This document shows, one piece after another, positions 1-6,566 of a stretch of DNA of 7,457 nt (positions are counted from its first letter, which is position 1; every line of letters starts with the position of its first letter). This DNA comes from Deltaproteobacteria bacterium (lineage in GTDB: Bacteria > Desulfobacterota_B > Binatia > UBA9968). The stretch spans positions 1-7,457 of the forward strand of contig JACZQL010000052.1 in NCBI GenBank assembly GCA_022545745.1, in the 5' to 3' direction. A model generated the notes under the pieces. That model did no database searches. It had not been told where the DNA came from and worked only from the letters and a program-made list of their open reading frames with translations. Made by a program: the position numbers and the translations under genes.

Positions 1-890
1 GTCGGGTTGGGACACTTGGAAACGCCCATGAGCACGGAATTGACATATCCCATCTTCGGTTCCTGTCCGTTTTCTGGGGGTCTCTTGCTTTCGACCACCG
101 GCTCTGTGACCTTTGGGTAACCGCATTTAAAAATACCGCGTTTATTATTCTGATGCTGGAGCTTTGCAGAGAATACCTCATGTGCCCCTTTAAGTCGTAA
201 ATACAGCTCCACGGCCAAAAGCATGCCTACGATAGGAGCAGCAAAGTATACCCAAAGTGCTGTCCAAAGTTGAGCGGGAAGGGCTGCAGCGAACGTGCGC
301 GCAGGGTTCATGCTCATTCCCGAAAGCGGGGCCTCTACTGTGATGTATGTGGCCACTGGGATGCCGGCGAAGAGTCCGGTCCACCGGGCGAGGTTTTGCG
401 TGTTGGTGGCAACCAGTACAACTGACATGAGGATAAAGGAAATAACTAACTCAGCTAAAAATGCAATGCCTGTACCATCCGTACCCGGAATGGTTACGAC
501 GTAATTGACGGAGGGGTCGGCAAGCGTATTACCGAGGAGGATCGCAATAAGCAAAACTCCTGATAAGCCCCCCACGAACTGCGCTCCCATATAAAACACT
601 GCGTCCCAGGGCTCAATCTTTCCGAGACGTAGGAACGCCATTGTAATCGAGGGGTTGATATGGGCCCCTGATTGCTTACCCCAAGGCGAGTAAATGATAC
701 CGATAGCGGTTAAGCCCATGGCCAAACCCATCAAAGCCCGACGGATGATTGGGTCGGCAATGGTTTGTCGTATGGGTGAACCCGGGTACTCAAGGATCGT
801 AGCAAAGGTACAGGCTGAAACCATGAAGGTTCCAAGGCCGGCGGCCTCCATCAAATACTCAGGCCAATGCTCTGTCAGTTTATTGAGCAT
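1..890 (-). CDS. MIP/aquaporin-family channel, 3' end outside the window
   Basis: Probable inner-membrane channel for water or small neutral solutes. The frame opens at ATG 890, eight bases after a GAAGG ribosome site, and stays open for 296 codons to the window edge, so the C-terminus is missing. The two half-helix signatures are visible: SGAHINPS (N79-P80-S81) and SGMSMNPAR (N195-P196-A197-R198). Six membrane segments lie at roughly 12-33, 51-68, 96-118, 142-163, 170-188 and 208-230. Oddities: the first NPA is NPS, and the helix-5 selectivity-filter position that is His in AqpZ aligns to Ile183, while the filter Arg198 is kept. By alignment this argues against a strict water pore. The polar C-terminal tail exceeds 60 residues, contains Cys256 and Cys293, and is longer than in AqpZ or GlpF. 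It lies 32 nt after the DoxX gene and is probably co-transcribed with it. The family call is firm; the substrate is unknown. Confidence 0.92.
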   Translation of the reverse strand, partial: MLNKLTEHWPEYLMEAAGLGTFMVSACTFATILEYPGSPIRQTIADPIIRRALMGLAMGLTAIGIIYSPWGKQSGAHINPSITMAFLRLGKIEPWDAVFYMGAQFVGGLSGVLLIAILLGNTLADPSVNYVVTIPGTDGTGIAFLAELVISFILMSVVLVATNTQNLARWTGLFAGIPVATYITVEAPLSGMSMNPARTFAAALPAQLWTALWVYFAAPIVGMLLAVELYLRLKGAHEVFSAKLQHQNNKRGIFKCGYPKVTEPVVESKRPPENGQEPKMGYVNSVLMGVSKCPNP

Positions 891-922
891 ACAAAAAACC
901 TTCGCCTAGCGCATCCTTAAGT

Positions 923-1393
923 CTACTGGCCCTCTAACCCCAGCTTGCGTGATAGAAGGTGATCGATGCTGATTTTACCCGGGCCTGAAAAGACTAGCCA
1001 AACGAAAATTACCAGCAACGATACTTCGGGCAGGTACAGGAAGTCTCCCAACGTGCTCACCTTTTTGATCTCAGAAGTTAAGATGGCAACGAGCATGACG
1101 AAGAAAAGCTGAGCCGAGAATATGCGGGTTGCCAGGCCCAGGATCAGACAAATTCCCCCCACAAATTCGACGGTAGAGACAAAGACCGCGTTGAAGTGGG
1201 GGAAGGGGATTCCCAACTTGACAAAAAACTCCCCGAGTTCCTCGAGCTTAACAAAAAGCTTGCCCCTGCCGGACTCGAAAAAAAGCAAACCGACGGAGAG
1301 CCGGACCAGCAGGATGGGGAGCCATTCCAATCGATTTAGACAATTCAGGAGGCCTGCGGCTAATTCACCTATTTTTGAATCTCTAGCAATCAT
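923..1393 (-). CDS. DoxX-family four-helix membrane protein
   Basis: This 156-residue protein has the DoxX/DoxD layout. TM1 is about 24-40 (RLSVGLLFFESGRGKL). TM2 is 68-88 with the family pattern EFVGGICLILGLATR, TM3 is 92-108, and TM4 is 121-136 followed by the typical exit motif GPGKISID (137-144). Family members are small inner-membrane proteins. Some are subunits of thiosulfate:quinone oxidoreductase, others act in redox or oxidative-stress complexes, and most are uncharacterised. The length is normal. The start at ATG 1393 is supported by a strong GGAGGG site about eight bases upstream. It lies 43 nt after the EamA permease gene and 32 nt before the aquaporin gene, consistent with one operon. 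No DoxD or sulfur-oxidation partner is visible, so a thiosulfate role cannot be claimed. Confidence 0.9.
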   Translation of the reverse strand: MIARDSKIGELAAGLLNCLNRLEWLPILLVRLSVGLLFFESGRGKLFVKLEELGEFFVKLGIPFPHFNAVFVSTVEFVGGICLILGLATRIFSAQLFFVMLVAILTSEIKKVSTLGDFLYLPEVSLLVIFVWLVFSGPGKISIDHLLSRKLGLEGQ

Positions 1394-1436
1394 GATGTTT
1401 GCCCTCCTTCAATTTCATGGAATTAGAAAAAGCGTC

Positions 1437-2432
1437 TCATGCACCGGCCAATCCCTTTTCGACCATTCTGGGAGTCGTGGCGATTCGTGCTGGGCGAAGT
1501 TGTGTGATGACCAATCCACCGATAATGATCAACGCAGCTACCCATTGGGACATATCTGGGATCTCATGAACTATGAGGTAAGCAAACAAGATGCCTAAAA
1601 CAGGAGTCAGGGTAGACCAGGCCGAGACAACCCCGGACGAGAGTGCGCCCACGGCTCGAAACCAGGTCATCTGGCCCAAAACCACAACCAGGGCGCCGTA
1701 GACGGTCATGGCCAGCCAAAGATCCGCGGAAAATGCATGGGCAAAATGGTCAGGGCCATAAAGAATGATGGCGAGGCAGAAAAATACGATGCCTCCCACC
1801 AGGTTGCGAATAAAGACAAAGGCAGGAATGCTGATTTGTTTCACGATGCTCCTTCCCAGGGCAGATCCAACAGCAAACAGGATACCGGCAAGCAGGCCGA
1901 GCCCATCTCCCTTCATAAATTGACCCTGGACGAGGGCCAGAGTTATGGTCCCTACTGTAATGATGGCCAATCCTATCCAAGTTGACTTCGAGATTGGATC
2001 CTTGAATAGAAAGACTCCGAGAATGGAGTATCCGACAGCTTCGATTCTTGTCAGTAGGACGAGATTAGTGACCATGGTTGTTTCCAATGCTGTGTATAAC
2101 AAAATGGGAGCAACGACAGTTCCAATGAGTATATTACCGGCCAGAAGCAGGCTTGTTCTCGCATCTAACCTTTTTAGCTGGGGCCAGAGTCTTCCCCAAC
2201 CGAAGGTGGCCAGGACAACGATACCTGAGCAGATATTACCTACAAATAGGATGTTGCAGAAAGAAATTGCATTGGGGTTTGCAATTCCCAGCTTGCCACC
2301 GTGGACCAACAACCATTTGACTATTGGCGTGGCCAGGGCTGCCAGAACGATTGCAAGAATGAGATTGACGTATACAAGAGTCTGTCCGTCGGATTTCTCT
2401 TTAGCCTCTTCCATGCCAGGTTGAGTCAACAA
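1437..2432 (-). CDS. EamA/DMT-superfamily permease (10 TM)
   Basis: Inner-membrane carrier of the drug/metabolite transporter superfamily with two EamA repeats, about residues 22-168 and 176-312. Ten hydrophobic segments are readable: 21-42, 55-77, 94-114, 120-143, 150-168, 177-194, 203-225, 237-259, 264-288 and 295-312. Characteristic helix-end features include LLTRIEAVGYSILGVFLFKD before TM5 and the matching TLTPVLGILFAYLIVHE in the second repeat. The substrate class (amino acids, metabolites, drugs) cannot be read from sequence. The start is uncertain. TTG 2432 lies only two bases after GGGAG, TTG 2429 has a better five-base spacer, and ATG 2414 has no good ribosome site. The gene begins about 12 nt after the stop of the AAR-like reductase, so translational coupling is plausible. 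The C-terminal tail (314-331) is short, basic and cytoplasmic. Confidence 0.93.
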   Translation of the reverse strand: MLTQPGMEEAKEKSDGQTLVYVNLILAIVLAALATPIVKWLLVHGGKLGIANPNAISFCNILFVGNICSGIVVLATFGWGRLWPQLKRLDARTSLLLAGNILIGTVVAPILLYTALETTMVTNLVLLTRIEAVGYSILGVFLFKDPISKSTWIGLAIITVGTITLALVQGQFMKGDGLGLLAGILFAVGSALGRSIVKQISIPAFVFIRNLVGGIVFFCLAIILYGPDHFAHAFSADLWLAMTVYGALVVVLGQMTWFRAVGALSSGVVSAWSTLTPVLGILFAYLIVHEIPDMSQWVAALIIIGGLVITQLRPARIATTPRMVEKGLAGA

Positions 2433-2444
2433 ATCTCCCAGACA

Positions 2445-3491
2445 CTAGATCCCTTCATGAACCGTCGCGCTGTCATTCACTTCCTGCCTAGTGATAGGGA
2501 GAGGTGATACTCCGTGTCTTTTTGCGACTCTTTCGATCCGTCGGACAAATTCGAGGCTGGGTCTACCAACGGAGTGATTCCTTAGACCCTCTCGAGAGAA
2601 GAGAACCGTTTCGGCTAGACAGGCGAAGGTGGACTCTGGGTATTTTAGCCCCCAATCCACTGTGTTTCGATACCCCGGAATGGTAACAAGGCCGCCTTCC
2701 ATCACAGTGATGTTTCGCCCTTGCACAGCTTTGTGGAATTCCCCGGAGAGATTGGCCGGTTGGGCAAAATCAAGAACGATAGTCGAGTCCGAGATATCTG
2801 ATTCCCTAAGCCCGGCCTCCCCGCCACTGGTGAGAAGGACTACGATATCTGCTTTCCGTAGTGTCGATGGGTCTCCAGCGAGGATTGAGCCGTGAAGGTC
2901 TCCGAATAGGTTTTGGACCCGAATCTCGTTCCTTCCCACCAGGATTAACTCAAACTCTGCCTCTGCAAGGAGACGAGTTGCGGGGATTCCGACTGAGCCC
3001 GTACATCCCAAAATACCTACCTTGATGGGTCTGCGGAGCCCAAGGATTTGGGCTGCCTCATTAACTTGATTGGCGACCGTTGACGCCGTGTAAGCGTTTC
3101 CGTTGGTGAGGGATATCCCGTCGGCATAGGGAAGGAGGCTCTTTCCCCCTATGGTGGCCGAGGAGGTCAGGCCCCCGAGACCCACGGTCTTTGCGCCACG
3201 TTGGCGGGCCAACTCGAGGGCCTCGATGATTTTTCGACTGGCTAAGGTGGAGAACATATCTTTTGGTAGAAAGCCGACAGCGATAATTTCCCCACGGACA
3301 GCACTCCCTGAAAAAGTGACTTCCCCAATGACCGTAGGCGGGTGATGGGCTAATTGCTGAAGGAAGTCCTCCTCACTTTGGCTTCGGTCGAGCAGAAAGG
3401 CAGACTCCCTGCAACGATACAAGTCGGCCATGTCACGTGGATGGACAAGAAACGAGAACCAGACCGGGTCATGTGTCAGGTATGGGTACAT
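2445..3491 (-). CDS. AAR-like long-chain acyl-ACP/acyl-CoA reductase (Rossmann)
   Basis: A 348-residue protein that matches cyanobacterial acyl-ACP reductase (AAR, about 341 residues) along its whole length. AAR reduces long-chain acyl thioesters to fatty aldehydes with NADPH. Matching blocks seen by eye are: FSFLVHPRDMADLYR near the start; GEVTFSGSAVRGEII and FLPKDM (75-79); GLGGLTS (104-110); TNGNAYTASTVANQVNEAA (129-147; AAR has TTGNTHTAYVICRQVEAAA); the nucleotide loop GILGCTGSVG (159-168; AAR VGATGDIG); LILVGRN (182-188); EGGLV and VDW; and STFACLAE (288-294; AAR MFACFAEA). Cys291 aligns with the catalytic cysteine of AAR that forms the acyl-thioester (Cys294 in the Synechococcus enzyme, from memory). 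ATG 3491 lacks a clear ribosome site but keeps the aligned N-terminus. It is probably first in the operon, or second after the TGA-interrupted gene. No aldehyde deformylating oxygenase is adjacent, so alkane formation is not implied. It may instead act on a different thioester. Confidence 0.82.
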   Translation of the reverse strand: MYPYLTHDPVWFSFLVHPRDMADLYRCRESAFLLDRSQSEEDFLQQLAHHPPTVIGEVTFSGSAVRGEIIAVGFLPKDMFSTLASRKIIEALELARQRGAKTVGLGGLTSSATIGGKSLLPYADGISLTNGNAYTASTVANQVNEAAQILGLRRPIKVGILGCTGSVGIPATRLLAEAEFELILVGRNEIRVQNLFGDLHGSILAGDPSTLRKADIVVLLTSGGEAGLRESDISDSTIVLDFAQPANLSGEFHKAVQGRNITVMEGGLVTIPGYRNTVDWGLKYPESTFACLAETVLFSREGLRNHSVGRPSLEFVRRIERVAKRHGVSPLPITRQEVNDSATVHEGI

Positions 3492-3587
3492 AAGCCAAAT
3501 GGGTGCCGACCCTAGAACGGTGCCTTGGGTTGGTTCTCACACTGTCCGGATGAGAGGGATAAAGACCATACCCCCTTCGAGCTTTAC

Positions 3588-3613
3588 GGTGGTTGAACCA
3601 CCGCCCAGGTGGT
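3588..3613. repeat. Overlapping GGTGGTT/AACCACC inverted repeats
   Basis: A perfect palindrome, GGTGGTT-g-AACCACC (3588-3602), is followed directly by AGGTGGT, so the central ACCACC can pair either leftwards or rightwards (3597-3613, five-base loop). The two hairpins are mutually exclusive. No T-tract follows on either strand, so a simple intrinsic terminator is unlikely. The repeat falls where the read-through frame would encode LGGGSTT, so part of the symmetry may come from Gly and Thr codons. Confidence 0.5.
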
Positions 3614-3690
3614 CTGGGAAATCGAGTGTGAGCTCGGAGTTCCATTTAAGTTGGGCGGACTTACCAGAGACCAACGAATCGGTCAGGGAA

Positions 3691-3707
3691 CCCTCCACAC
3701 GGGAGGG
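3691..3707 (-). other. GC-rich hairpin 15 nt after an in-frame TGA
   Basis: On the minus strand CCCTCC-cgtgt-GGAGGG forms a perfect six-base-pair stem with a five-base loop. It starts 15 bases after the TGA, and the loop starts 21 bases after it, with G as the second loop base. These values fall within the loose published description of bacterial SECIS elements (G in the first two loop positions, loop about 16-37 nt from UGA). Short GC hairpins are common, so this is suggestive only. No T-run follows, so it is not a standard terminator. Confidence 0.4.
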
Positions 3708-3722
3708 ACGCGTGCGGCTGTC

Positions 3723-4163
3723 TCAGCCTCCTTTGGTGCCGGACCAAAGAGACCCCGGTAGAAACTCCACCACCCCTTGGGCCAGGAACCCTTTACCGTC
3801 ATCGAAAAGGGTACAGGTATTGTTGGAGACCGCACGCGGTGGATTCAAAAGGGCGTTTTCCTCTGTTTCTTGGGACAGAAGTTGGTGAAGTGCTGGGAAA
3901 ACCGTCTGAATGCCGTAGCGGACCTTCATGCGTCCACTTTCAAGGTTCATGATCCCAAGGTTGCATGACTTTTCGCTATCGGGATCGAGGGTAATGGTAA
4001 TGGGACCTGTTTCTATCGATTCTGATCTGTTGATCGGGAGTTCCATGCCGGTTTTGGAAATTCCGTAAAGCGAGGTCACTCGGAAGAGGACCTGATTCCC
4101 TTCATGGATTTTCGGTTGTTCCGTCTCTATGGAATCACCTTTGAGTGCGAGAGATCTGTTCAT
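3723..4163 (-). CDS. Unrecognised cytoplasmic protein, possibly truncated by TGA
   Basis: I do not recognise this 146-residue protein. It has no signal peptide and no membrane segment. The composition suggests a beta-rich fold, with strand-like stretches at 24-31, 54-60 (GPITITL), 78-89 (RMKVRYGIQTVF) and 128-135. Two cysteines, 67 and 117, are far apart. The start at ATG 4163 is well supported: AAGGAG lies six to seven bases upstream, and a sigma-70-like promoter sits at 4191-4219, giving a short leader. The frame ends GTKGG-TGA but continues in phase for 61 codons to 3537, which would make a 208-residue product if the TGA were read. It lies upstream of the AAR-like reductase and may be the first gene of that operon. 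The DUF1571 gene ends 125 nt upstream of it. That this is a real translated gene is fairly sure; its true 3' end is not. Confidence 0.72.
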   Translation of the reverse strand: MNRSLALKGDSIETEQPKIHEGNQVLFRVTSLYGISKTGMELPINRSESIETGPITITLDPDSEKSCNLGIMNLESGRMKVRYGIQTVFPALHQLLSQETEENALLNPPRAVSNNTCTLFDDGKGFLAQGVVEFLPGSLWSGTKGG

Positions 4164-4190
4164 TTGTTTCTCCTTCTATTTTATGGGTCG

Positions 4191-4219
4191 AATATAATTC
4201 TTAATACCGGAAGGTTCAA
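4191..4219 (-). promoter_or_regulatory. Sigma-70-type promoter for the 4163 gene
   Basis: On the minus strand TTGAAC (4214-4219) and TATATT (4191-4196) are separated by exactly 17 bases. The -10 box matches five of six consensus bases, and the -35 box matches the first four. The expected start near 4184 would give a leader of about 20 bases containing the AAGGAG site of the next gene. The position between the DUF1571 gene and the unrecognised gene suggests that a new transcription unit begins here. No operator was identified. Confidence 0.55.
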
Positions 4220-4288
4220 ACATTTTCCAGTCTGAAAAACGATGCGAACCACAGCTGGATTCGAATTTTGATGTTTCCTTTATTTTCC

Positions 4289-5023
4289 TCAGAACCGGTA
4301 GGATCTGTTGTTCCGGTCGAAGTCGTTTTCTGTCAAACCGACGTTCAACATCAAGTCTTTGTACCCGTAGGACCCCACCTTTTTCAGGTCCCAGTCGAAG
4401 AACTCTGCTTTGATGGGAAGCCCGTTTTCCAAATCGATCCACAGGTTAATTTTGGGAGCCGAAAATCCCCGCTCGTGGTCATCGGGTAACCTTATGGTGA
4501 TCATCCGACTCCTCCTCCCAAAAACCTCCACAGATTGCATATGGCATAGCTTGAGAACTCCCTCGGCCTCACCCTTTTCCACGTCCTTGAGCACACGGGT
4601 GATCACTTTTGCAAGGCCAGCCTCGGTTATGGGATATCGATTTCCTTTCATTGCACGGCGGCCCTTGGGGTCCAGAGAGAGTGTGAGGAATCTGAAGAAT
4701 CCTCCCTTATGGCCAATGAGTTTCCCTTTGTACTTGTTACGGACGTACAGGACCTCCTGTCCCTCAAAGGGGCCTTCAAGCCATCGCATATAAACACTGA
4801 ACGGCTTGCGAAACTTCAGGAAGATGTTTTCCTGCGGAAGCAATTTTCCTTTCACGACCTCTTGCTTATAGAAGACCGCAGTGTAGTCCTTGATCCGCTC
4901 AGAGTGTCGGGCCATTGCCTTGAGTAGCTGTAGAGTGTCTTCTGACGCTGTAACCGGAAGGGCGAGAGCAACGAGAAGACTGATCATCACAGAAAAGCCG
5001 AGAGGGGCATGCGATTTTGTCAT
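4289..5023 (-). CDS. DUF1571 family secreted protein (LolA-like fold)
   Basis: A 244-residue exported protein. Starting from ATG 5023 gives a clean signal peptide: MTKSH, a hydrophobic core at about 8-22, and a likely cut after VTA (residue 26). The frame is open upstream to 5131, but those extra 36 residues would bury the signal, so the shorter start is preferred; a weak GAAGAG lies about nine bases ahead of it. The mature protein shows the DUF1571 pattern: YTAVFYKQEVVKGKL (47-61), FLKFRKPFSVYMRWL (68-82), GQEVLYV (88-94), then INLWIDLENGLPIKAEFFDW (192-211). The family is related in fold to periplasmic LolA/LolB-type lipid or lipoprotein carriers, but its function is unknown. The length is typical. 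The MFS gene ends 172 nt upstream, and a promoter-like site follows the stop, so it is probably monocistronic or the end of the MFS unit. Confidence 0.85.
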   Translation of the reverse strand: MTKSHAPLGFSVMISLLVALALPVTASEDTLQLLKAMARHSERIKDYTAVFYKQEVVKGKLLPQENIFLKFRKPFSVYMRWLEGPFEGQEVLYVRNKYKGKLIGHKGGFFRFLTLSLDPKGRRAMKGNRYPITEAGLAKVITRVLKDVEKGEAEGVLKLCHMQSVEVFGRRSRMITIRLPDDHERGFSAPKINLWIDLENGLPIKAEFFDWDLKKVGSYGYKDLMLNVGLTENDFDRNNRSYRF

Positions 5024-5195
5024 AATGAAACGCTCTTCATCGTGTCTGAAAATTTTCTCTTCACTAAAGTTTGTACGGAAATAAGAAAAAAATGGAGTAT
5101 ATAACTTTACCTTTATCGGTAAGATAGTCAAGTTTGGATGAGGTAACAGAGATCATCGAATGAAAGGAAATAACATGCCCATGGTAAGAAATAAC

Positions 5196-6542
5196 CTATG
5201 AGCCTTCAATAACTGGAACATCTTTCCTAAAACAGAAAAGCCCGAGGGCCATAAAGAAGACCGTATAGATGATTCCTGCCGATACGATAAAAATCCCGGC
5301 CCCTAATAGCTCGTACAAGATTCCGCCGATGGTGAGGCCAATTATACTTGCAACACCTCCAAAGCTGCTGGCATATCCCTGAACAGAACCCTGAGATTTT
5401 TCCCCTGCTGCCTTCGAGAGGGTGGCTAACACTGATGGCCACATGAGTCCATTGCCCAGTGCGAATAGCACGGCAGCCAAGTAGATCATCACGTTGTTCC
5501 GCGAAGTCAGCAGGAGGAAATTGGTTCCTAAAATTAGGCTTCCAACGACAATCAACAAACCATCTGACCATTTTTTTGCCACTCGGCTCAAAACGGGTCC
5601 CTGAACAATCACCATCATGAGGCTCAACACAGAAAAAAACATGCCGGTATCGGTAATAGACCATCCCAAGCTTTTCACCGCATGGAATGGAAAGGCGGTA
5701 TAAAAGAAATTGAACCCAAGAAAAATGAGAAAATAGAGCGTCAAAAGAGACGGAATGTTGTTCAGTTTGAAAATCTCTCCTAAGGTTAGTTTTTCACCGC
5801 CTTTTAATTCAAAACCTTCCTTGTGCTCCTGGCCGAAAACTTTTCTCACATTGACACTCTCAGGATCTCTGTTGAGAAAACATGGGTGGGATTCTGGAAG
5901 ATTGAACGCGATCATCAGGGTCGCAATGAAGGATATGATCAGTGCAGCTAAAACGGGTAAGGTTTCTCCCAGGACGGTTGCTCCCAATAGGCCAGCCAGA
6001 GCCGGGCCCAGAATAAAGCCAAGATTGGCGGATATCGCCATCTTTCCGAAATTTTCATTTCTATGCTCCTCATCGGTGATATCGGCAAGGTAAGCATTGG
6101 CAACCGACACGTTCCCCCCAGTGACCCCGTCCAGGGCCCGTGCGAAGAACAAGACAATGATGGGTAAGGTTATTGAGAATGTCCCAAACACAGCGGAATC
6201 AATATTCAATGCAGAACTGATGGGGAGAAAAAGGGCTAATAAGAAAATAAACCAAGAAGCCAGAGTTCCGGTTTGGCTTAACAGGAGGATCTTTCTCCTC
6301 CCATACAGGTCGGACCATTTACCCAAAATGGGGGCTCCCACCAGCTGAAAGGCAGGATAGGTCGCGCCTACGATACCGTAAATGAGTGCGTTCCCTCCCA
6401 GCCTGGTGACTAGAAATACTAAGAATGGAAGGATGATGCTGTATCCCAACGTTCCAACGAAATTGACGGCCAGGATAGGATAGAGAGAAGGGCCCGCGGT
6501 CTGATCTGCGGCTTCCGTAGAATTGGGGATTTGTCCATCCAT
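5196..6542 (-). CDS. MFS drug-efflux-type transporter (DHA1/TetA-like)
   Basis: Inner-membrane secondary transporter of 448 residues with 12 expected TM helices in two halves joined by a charged loop (about 215-262). Motif A lies between TM2 and TM3 as GKWSDLYGRRK (74-84). A motif-B-like RALDGVTGGN (135-144) marks TM4. A GFILGPALAG motif (175-184) in TM5 resembles motif C, the antiporter signature of drug:H+ exporters. A degenerate second motif A occurs at SRVAKKWSD (319-327). The overall pattern is closest to TetA-like DHA1 proteins, but drug specificity cannot be assigned. ATG 6542 is the only reasonable start because an in-frame TAA lies just upstream. It has no clear ribosome site. The upstream gap holds a long inverted repeat that may serve as an operator. 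No regulator gene is present in the window. The nearest gene upstream encodes the TPR lipoprotein. Confidence 0.92.
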   Translation of the reverse strand: MDGQIPNSTEAADQTAGPSLYPILAVNFVGTLGYSIILPFLVFLVTRLGGNALIYGIVGATYPAFQLVGAPILGKWSDLYGRRKILLLSQTGTLASWFIFLLALFLPISSALNIDSAVFGTFSITLPIIVLFFARALDGVTGGNVSVANAYLADITDEEHRNENFGKMAISANLGFILGPALAGLLGATVLGETLPVLAALIISFIATLMIAFNLPESHPCFLNRDPESVNVRKVFGQEHKEGFELKGGEKLTLGEIFKLNNIPSLLTLYFLIFLGFNFFYTAFPFHAVKSLGWSITDTGMFFSVLSLMMVIVQGPVLSRVAKKWSDGLLIVVGSLILGTNFLLLTSRNNVMIYLAAVLFALGNGLMWPSVLATLSKAAGEKSQGSVQGYASSFGGVASIIGLTIGGILYELLGAGIFIVSAGIIYTVFFMALGLFCFRKDVPVIEGS

Positions 6543-6566
6543 TGGCGATGGTGCTTACCGGATGAA

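Larger units (their letters stand above)
3537..3722 (-). pseudogene. In-frame continuation beyond the TGA of the upstream gene
   Basis: Directly after the TGA at 3723-3725 the same frame stays open for 61 codons and stops at TGA 3537-3539. The translation looks protein-like, with alternating strand-type segments such as AQLKWNSELTLDFP, TTVKLEGG and MVFIPLIRTV. Counting by hand, 40 of the 61 codons end in G or C. No good internal start exists. GTG 3698 is in frame but 28 bases from the AAAGGAGG sequence just ahead of the TGA. Counting this segment shortens the gap to the next gene from 231 to 45 nt, in line with the 12-43 nt gaps further along. It could be the 3' part of a gene broken by a nonsense mutation, a sequencing error, a recoded stop, or a separate small ORF. 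A run of 61 open codons alone is not decisive. Confidence 0.5.

Noticed and set aside
923..1393. DoxX protein as a thiosulfate:quinone oxidoreductase subunit
   Set aside because: No DoxA-like or DoxD-like partner and no sulfur-oxidation gene is visible, and most DoxX-family proteins are unrelated to that role.
3696..3698. GTG 3698 as the start of a separate small gene following the TGA
   Set aside because: The only ribosome-like sequence (AAAGGAGG, 3727-3734) is 28 bases away, and the GTG lies in the hairpin loop and stem. A separate gene is possible but less likely than an interrupted longer frame.
3430..3888. A 152-codon open frame on the plus strand
   Set aside because: It spans the 5' end of the AAR-like gene and most of the adjacent minus-strand frame, shows no recognisable motif or ribosome site, and looks like a shadow of minus-strand coding sequence.
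4176..4442. An 88-codon minus-strand frame overlapping the end of the DUF1571 gene
   Set aside because: It lies in another frame of the DUF1571 coding region and the following promoter region, with no family resemblance.
5024..5131. N-terminal extension of the DUF1571 gene to an ATG at 5131
   Set aside because: The extra 36 residues would place a charged stretch before a well-formed signal peptide. ATG 5023 gives a normal export signal, so the upstream bases are read as leader.
5098..5131. A possible promoter before the DUF1571 gene: TTGACT (5126-5131) and TATATA (5098-5103) on the minus strand
   Set aside because: The spacer is 22 bases, too long for sigma-70, and no better -10 box occurs at 16-18 bases. 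The small TTACC/GGTAA inverted repeat between them (5107-5122) is too weak to interpret alone.
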